In this document: in pieces, positions 6,177 to 10,000 of the stretch
Position numbering within the stretch: the stretch's first letter is position 1
Layout: each line of letters opens with the position of its first letter
DNA from: Magnetospirillum sp.
GTDB taxonomy: Bacteria > Pseudomonadota > Alphaproteobacteria > Rhodospirillales > Magnetospirillaceae
Direction of reading: 5' to 3'
DNA: 10,000 bases
Assembly: GCA_020217035.1 (NCBI GenBank)
Contig: JAIWOG010000067.1
Coordinates: 1-10,000 of the forward strand
Made by a program: the position numbers and the translations under genes
Notes under the pieces: model-generated
What the model saw: only the letters and a program-made list of their open reading frames with translations
The model's database searches: none
What the model was told of the DNA's origin: nothing

Positions 6177-8051
6177 TCAGGCGGCGAAGCGCCGTTTGAC
6201 ATGGGCCAGCAGCGCCACCAGCGCCGCCGGGGTCACGCCGGATATGCGTCCGGCATCGGCCAAGGTGGCGGGACGTGCGTTCTTCAGCTTCTGACGAACC
6301 TCGGCCGACAACGACCCGATGGCATCGTAATCCACGTCGTCGGGCAGCACCATGTCCTCCTCGCGCCGATAGGCCCGGATGTCGGCTTCCTGTCGTGCCA
6401 AATAACCCTGGTATTTGCCTTCGATTTCCAATTGCTCGGCCACCGCCCCGGTAAGCAAGGCCAGTTGCGGCCACATCACCGTCAAACGCGACAGATTGAC
6501 ATGGGGATAAGACAGCAGGTCCCAGGCGGAACGCACCACCCCGTCCAGGTTCACGTCCAGTCCGGCTTGGCGCAAAACGTTAGGGGACGCCTTCAGCCCG
6601 TTCAGCAGTTCCCTGCCCTCGGCGATGGCCTGGGCCTTGGCGGTGAAGACGGCAGCGCGGGTGCCGCTGACGCAGCCATGCTCGATACCCTTGGCGGTCA
6701 ACCGCAGATCGGCGTTGTCGGCCCGCAGGATCAGCCGGTACTCGGCCCGCGAAGTGAACATGCGATAGGGCTCGCGGGTGCCGACGGTGACCAAGTCGTC
6801 CACCATCACCCCCATATAGGCGTCGGCACGATCCAGGATCAGCGGGTCGTTGCCGGCCACGGATCGGGCGGCGTTGAGGCCCGCCAGCAACCCTTGCGCC
6901 CCGGCTTCCTCGTAGCCGGTGGTGCCGTTGATCTGGCCGGCCAGGAACAGGCCGCCCATCACCTTGGTCTCCAACGACCGCTTCAATTGGCGGGGATCGA
7001 CGAAATCGTATTCGATGGCATAGCCCGGCCGGATGATGGTGACGTGCTCCAGACCGGGGATGGTGCGGATCATCGCGTCTTGGACATCGGCGGGCAGCGA
7101 GGTGGAAATGCCGTTGGGATAGATTGTGGGATCGTCCAGCCCTTCCGGTTCCAAGAATATCTGATGGCCTTGCTTGTCGGCGAAGCGCACCACCTTGTCC
7201 TCGATGGACGGGCAATAACGCGGGCCGACGCTTTGGATCTGACCCGAATACATGGGCGCCCGGCTCAGGTTGGCGCGGATGATGTCGTGGGTGCGTTGGT
7301 TGGTGTGGGTGATGCCGCAGGCCACCTGGGGATTGGTGATCTTGTCCGTTAAATACGAAAACGGCACCGGCGGGTCGTCACCCTGCTGCATCTCCAGACC
7401 GGACCAGTCGATGGTGCGGCCATCCAGGCGTGCCGGAGTGCCTGTCTTCAGACGATCCAGCGGCAGGCCGGCGCGGGCCAGGGCCGCGGACAGACCGTTG
7501 CTGGGCTCGTCGCCGAAACGGCCGGCCGGCCAGGTCTGTTCGCCGCAATGGATCAGGCCGCGCAGGAAGGTGCCGGTGGTCACCACCACCGCGCCGCAGC
7601 CGATGGCGCGGCCGTCACCCAGGACGGCTCCCACCACCCGCCCCTGGTCGAAGATCAAGTCTTCCACCGTGCCGGCCAGCAAGGTCAGATTCGGCTGCTC
7701 GGCCAGGATGGCCTGAACCGCCTGACGATACAGCTTGCGGTCGGCCTGGGCACGGGGACCCTGCACCGCCGGACCCTTGCTTTGATTGAGGATGCGGAAC
7801 TGGATGCCGCCACGGTCGATGGCGCGGCCCATCACCCCGTCGAGCGCGTCGATCTCGCGCACCAATTGGCCCTTGGCCAAACCGCCGATGGCCGGGTTGC
7901 AACTCATCTCGCCGATGGTCTCCAGTCTCTGGGTCGCCAGGATGGTGGCGGCCCCAAATCGGGCGGCGGCAGCGGCGGCCTCGGCGCCGGCATGGCCGCC
8001 ACCGATGACCAGGACATCGCATTTCAGATCCGAGGGTTTCACGTGAAACAT
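6177..8051 (-). CDS. mnmG: tRNA uridine-34 carboxymethylaminomethyl-modifying enzyme MnmG (GidA)
   Basis: A 624-residue FAD protein, full length for the family. With MnmE it installs the (carboxymethyl)aminomethyl group on C5 of wobble uridine in tRNAs, using methylene-tetrahydrofolate, FAD and glycine or ammonium. Evidence: the FAD-binding [20 protein letters not shown] (12-31); [15 protein letters not shown] with Cys51 and [11 protein letters not shown] with Cys280, matching the two functional cysteines of E. coli MnmG (Cys47 and Cys277); the conserved [14 protein letters not shown]; ATGs of the NAD/FAD core; [15 protein letters not shown]; and a C-terminal helical MnmE-binding domain ending [20 protein letters not shown]. 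The start ATG directly follows the mnmE stop (TAGATG, no gap) with no Shine-Dalgarno, so translation must be coupled to mnmE. Residues MFHVK are encoded by a second parS site. It is cytoplasmic. Confidence 0.97.
   Translation of the reverse strand: MFHVKPSDLKCDVLVIGGGHAGAEAAAAAARFGAATILATQRLETIGEMSCNPAIGGLAKGQLVREIDALDGVMGRAIDRGGIQFRILNQSKGPAVQGPRAQADRKLYRQAVQAILAEQPNLTLLAGTVEDLIFDQGRVVGAVLGDGRAIGCGAVVVTTGTFLRGLIHCGEQTWPAGRFGDEPSNGLSAALARAGLPLDRLKTGTPARLDGRTIDWSGLEMQQGDDPPVPFSYLTDKITNPQVACGITHTNQRTHDIIRANLSRAPMYSGQIQSVGPRYCPSIEDKVVRFADKQGHQIFLEPEGLDDPTIYPNGISTSLPADVQDAMIRTIPGLEHVTIIRPGYAIEYDFVDPRQLKRSLETKVMGGLFLAGQINGTTGYEEAGAQGLLAGLNAARSVAGNDPLILDRADAYMGVMVDDLVTVGTREPYRMFTSRAEYRLILRADNADLRLTAKGIEHGCVSGTRAAVFTAKAQAIAEGRELLNGLKASPNVLRQAGLDVNLDGVVRSAWDLLSYPHVNLSRLTVMWPQLALLTGAVAEQLEIEGKYQGYLARQEADIRAYRREEDMVLPDDVDYDAIGSLSAEVRQKLKNARPATLADAGRISGVTPAALVALLAHVKRRFAA
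8035..8050. other. parS centromere site 2, inside the start of mnmG
   Basis: GGTTTCACGTGAAACA contains a perfect 14-bp palindrome (8036-8049) and differs from the 16-bp parS consensus at only the first outer base. It covers the mnmG start region, beginning within the ATG, and encodes Phe-His-Val-Lys. It lies 1,885 bp, centre to centre, from the site in rsmG. It is expected to bind ParB, perhaps slightly more weakly than site 1. Confidence 0.92.
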
Positions 8052-9359
8052 CTATTTGCCGATACAAAATTCGCGGAACACAACATCTAGCAATTCTTCA
8101 ACGTCCACTCGTCCGGTGATGCGCCCCAAGGCCCGTGCCGCCTGACGTAAGTCCTCGGCGGCCAGTTCCACCGGCTTGGTGGTGTCGAAGCCGGCCAACG
8201 CCTCCAGGCATTGATCGACCGCCGCCCGATGCCGGGCTCGGGTCAGCGCCGGCTCGGCGGTGACGGCGAAACGCTCGGCCACCTCGGTTTCAAGCCGGGC
8301 AAACAAAGCATCCAAACCATGTCCGGTCCGCGCCGATACCATGATCGCGCCGGAAAAGTCGACAGGATTCGCCAGATCGGCCTTGTTGAAGACGACGATG
8401 GAATCTTCGTCCGCCAGCCCCTTGGTCGCCGGGTCCATGCCGGGCCACAAGGTGGCGTCGAAGACCAGCAGTTTCAAGTCGGCGGATTCCGCCCGGTGAA
8501 GCGCACGGGCGATGCCCTCGGCCTCGATGTCCTCGGCGGCTTCGCGCAGACCGGCGGTGTCGGCCAGCACCACCGGCCAGCCATGCAGGTCCAGATGGGT
8601 TTCGATGACATCGCGCGTCGTCCCCGCCTTGGCCGAGACGATGGCCACTTCTCGCCCGCTGATCCGATTCATCAAGCTGGACTTGCCGGCATTGGGGGCG
8701 CCAAGGATGGCGATGTGGATGCCGTCGCGCAGCCGTTCACGGCGCTGTCCTTCCACTTTCTTCGCCCGCATGTCGGCGGTCAAACCGCTGATCAAGTCCT
8801 TCACCTGGTCGACCAGCTCGTCGCCGATGCCTTCGTCGGAAAAGTCGATCATCGCCTCGGTCAAGGCCAAGGCGCGGACCAGGATCTCGCGCCAGCCTTC
8901 CACCAGGTTGGACAATCCGCCATCCAATTGCCTGAGCGCCTGGCGACGCTGAGCGGCGGTCTCGGCGTCGACCAGGTCGGCGATGGCCTCGGCCCGGGTC
9001 AGGTCGAGCTTGCCGTTCAGAAAGGCGCGACGGGAAAATTCCCCCGCCTCCGCCGGGCGCAGGCCATGACACAGCAGGGCTTCCGACAAGGCGCTGGCGA
9101 CGGCGCGTCCGCCATGCAGATGCAGTTCGACCACGTCCTCGCCGGTGAAGCTTTTGGGGGCGGGGAACACCAGGGCCAGACCGTCGTCGATGTCTTCGTT
9201 CCCATGACGCACCCGCACCCTCGTCGCCAGCCGGGGCAAAGGTACGATACCGGTCAAGTCCCGAAGCACGGCGACGCTGGCGGGGCCGGACAGCCTGAAA
9301 ACGGCAACGCCCCCGCGACCGGGGGCGCTGGCCAGGGCGAAGATGGTCTCTTCGCTCAT
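8052..9359 (-). CDS. mnmE: tRNA modification GTPase MnmE (TrmE)
   Basis: A 435-residue protein, slightly shorter than E. coli MnmE (about 454). The N-terminal tetrahydrofolate-binding domain (1 to about 118) begins TIFALASAPGRGGVAVFRLS and contains SFTGEDVVELHLHGG. A helical domain follows, with NGKLDLTRAEAIADLVDAET (115-134). The G domain has G1 GAPNAGKSS (220-228), G2 GTTRDVIE (246-253), G3 DTAGLRE (267-273), G4 FNKADL and G5 SARTGHG. It ends in the diagnostic CIGK, whose cysteine is needed in the E. coli enzyme. With MnmG it modifies C5 of wobble uridine. The ATG at 9359 lies 7 bp after the ferredoxin gene; AAGTGAG upstream is a modest ribosome-binding site. Its stop touches the mnmG start. 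No parS lies in this gene. Confidence 0.97.
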   Translation of the reverse strand: MSEETIFALASAPGRGGVAVFRLSGPASVAVLRDLTGIVPLPRLATRVRVRHGNEDIDDGLALVFPAPKSFTGEDVVELHLHGGRAVASALSEALLCHGLRPAEAGEFSRRAFLNGKLDLTRAEAIADLVDAETAAQRRQALRQLDGGLSNLVEGWREILVRALALTEAMIDFSDEGIGDELVDQVKDLISGLTADMRAKKVEGQRRERLRDGIHIAILGAPNAGKSSLMNRISGREVAIVSAKAGTTRDVIETHLDLHGWPVVLADTAGLREAAEDIEAEGIARALHRAESADLKLLVFDATLWPGMDPATKGLADEDSIVVFNKADLANPVDFSGAIMVSARTGHGLDALFARLETEVAERFAVTAEPALTRARHRAAVDQCLEALAGFDTTKPVELAAEDLRQAARALGRITGRVDVEELLDVVFREFCIGK

Positions 9360-9366
9360 GGCAGAC

Positions 9367-9702
9367 TCACTTCTGATCGGGCGTCAGCATCAGCCGCGCC
9401 ACCCGGCCACCGCCCAACAGGTGGGTATCGATGATCTCGTCGATGTCGTCATGGCTGGTAAAGCTGTACCAGATGCCTTCCGGATAGATCACCAGCACCG
9501 GCCCCAGCTCGCAGCGGTCCAGACAGCCGGCGGCGTTGACCCGCACCCCGCCCACGCCCTTCTTCTTGGCCTGAGCCTTCAGGTAGTCGCGCAGAGGTTC
9601 CGAGCCACGCCCGGCGCAGGACCCGCGCGGATGGTCGTCGGGACGGCGGTTGGTGCAGACGAAGGCGTGGATGCGGTAATAGAGGTCGGGATCCTGCGAC
9701 AT
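9367..9702 (-). CDS. Thioredoxin-like [2Fe-2S] ferredoxin domain protein
   Basis: A small protein of 111 residues (113 if started at the ATG at 9708). Four cysteines lie in FVCTNRRPDDHPRGSCAGRG and NAAGCLDRCELGPVLVIYPEG, spaced C-x12-C-x30-C-x3-C. This is the pattern of thioredoxin-fold [2Fe-2S] ferredoxins such as the Shethna protein II group and NuoE-like domains. The conserved GxCLDxCExGPxxxxYP and WY-F-S-DDIDEII segments fit that family. It is likely a soluble electron carrier; the partner is unknown. Two starts are possible: the ATG at 9708 overlaps the upstream stop (ATGA), but AAGGA (9713-9709) would then touch it directly. From the ATG at 9702 the spacing is 6 bases, so I prefer that one. 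It is 7 bp upstream of mnmE and probably co-transcribed with it; a direct role in tRNA modification is only speculation. Confidence 0.88.
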   Translation of the reverse strand: MSQDPDLYYRIHAFVCTNRRPDDHPRGSCAGRGSEPLRDYLKAQAKKKGVGGVRVNAAGCLDRCELGPVLVIYPEGIWYSFTSHDDIDEIIDTHLLGGGRVARLMLTPDQK

Positions 9703-9713
9703 GCTCATTCCTT
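9702..9713 (-). promoter_or_regulatory. Ribosome-binding site deciding the ferredoxin start
   Basis: AAGGA (9713-9709) is followed by ATGAGC and then ATG at 9702. The first ATG (9708) is immediately adjacent to AAGGA, too close for normal initiation, while the second has a 6-base spacing. This favours the second ATG as the main start, unless ribosomes reinitiate at the ATGA overlap with the preceding gene. Confidence 0.5.
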
Positions 9714-9959
9714 GGAATCGCGGCGGGTGGTGGCGGTGGCGAACTGGTTCCAGAACATCTTCTGCAATTGCTCCATGCCCTGGACGCCGGCCGGCAACCA
9801 GGTCTTCAACATGGCCTCGGGCTCCATGGCCGACAAGGTGGCGGTCATGCGTTCCTGGATTTGGTTCATCATCGCCTCTTGCATGGGCTTGACGTCGGGC
9901 AGGCCCAGGAAGGATCGCGCCTCGTCCGGCGTGCAGTCGATGTCGACGGTGATTTTCAT
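9705..9959 (-). CDS. DUF6489-like small protein
   Basis: An 84-residue protein starting MKITVDIDCTPDEARSFLGL, followed by PDVKPMQEAMMNQIQERM and a second conserved stretch LKTWLPAGVQGMEQLQKMFW. I recall this pattern as the alphaproteobacterial DUF6489 family; the name is from memory and not checked by search. It is a short beta-strand followed by amphipathic helices, rich in Met, with no signal peptide or membrane span, so likely cytoplasmic. Function is unknown. The second half, with repeated hydrophobic and Gln/Met residues, suggests a helical protein that packs against a partner (inference). The ATG at 9959 is preceded by GGGATCGCCACC, a weak ribosome-binding site. Its stop overlaps the alternative start of the ferredoxin gene, and it may be the first gene of the mnmE-mnmG-rsmG-parAB unit, or an upstream gene may lie beyond the window. 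Confidence 0.78.
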   Translation of the reverse strand: MKITVDIDCTPDEARSFLGLPDVKPMQEAMMNQIQERMTATLSAMEPEAMLKTWLPAGVQGMEQLQKMFWNQFATATTRRDSKE

Positions 9960-10000
9960 GGTGGCGATCCCGGGCTTGTGAAACCGTGTGTGAATGCCAA

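Noticed and set aside
6201..7352. A plus-strand open frame of 383 codons opposite mnmG
   Set aside because: Its codons mirror mnmG, which has complete family motifs. The product is rich in Gly, His and Gln and has no recognisable domain.
8211..9434. A plus-strand open frame of 407 codons opposite mnmE
   Set aside because: It is a frame shadow of mnmE; no ribosome-binding site or domain pattern supports it.
9978..9984. GTGAAAC near the right edge, resembling half of a parS site
   Set aside because: The other half (CGGGCTTG region) does not match the palindrome, so this is a 7-base chance match.

Overview
The window is a GC-rich stretch of bacterial chromosome, most likely from an alphaproteobacterium of the Rhodospirillales (Magnetospirillum-like). 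That placement is an inference from gene content and protein style: the mnmE-mnmG-rsmG-parA-parB order, a CGPC-type thioredoxin/TPR protein followed by a Lon N-domain protein, and a DUF6489-like gene. No sequence comparison was run. Almost every gene lies on the minus strand; only a tRNA-Gly gene and one small unknown ORF are on the plus strand.

Left part (1-1940): two minus-strand proteostasis-type genes come first. They are the start of a Lon-substrate-binding-domain protein (cut by the window edge) and, overlapping it by a GTGA junction, a thioredoxin-TPR protein of the CnoX/YbbN type. A divergent region then carries a convincing promoter, an AT-rich palindrome just upstream of it, tRNA-Gly(GCC) with encoded CCA, and a hairpin terminator. 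A 109-residue coiled-coil-containing protein of unknown function follows and meets the next gene tail to tail.

Middle (1936-3739): a minus-strand cluster of a small one-helix membrane protein (unknown), a YchJ/SEC-C zinc-binding protein and a membrane-anchored family 2 glycosyltransferase.

Right part (3812-9959): the tightly packed gid-par locus, read right to left: a DUF6489-like protein, a thioredoxin-like [2Fe-2S] ferredoxin, mnmE, mnmG, rsmG, parA and parB. Gaps are 7 bp or less, or the genes overlap. MnmE and MnmG form the tRNA wobble-uridine modification complex, RsmG methylates 16S rRNA, and ParA/ParB segregate the chromosome. Two parS sites lie inside the locus, one at the first codons of rsmG (perfect 16-bp palindrome) and one at the first codons of mnmG (perfect 14-bp core). 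Both proteins therefore begin with a Phe-His-Val-Lys segment right after the start.

Overall this is an ordinary core-genome, probably origin-proximal, region. I see no mobile element, CRISPR array, defence system or pseudogene. The most notable structure is the pair of parS centromere sites written into the N-termini of two tRNA/rRNA modification genes. The remaining leads are the small uncharacterised proteins.
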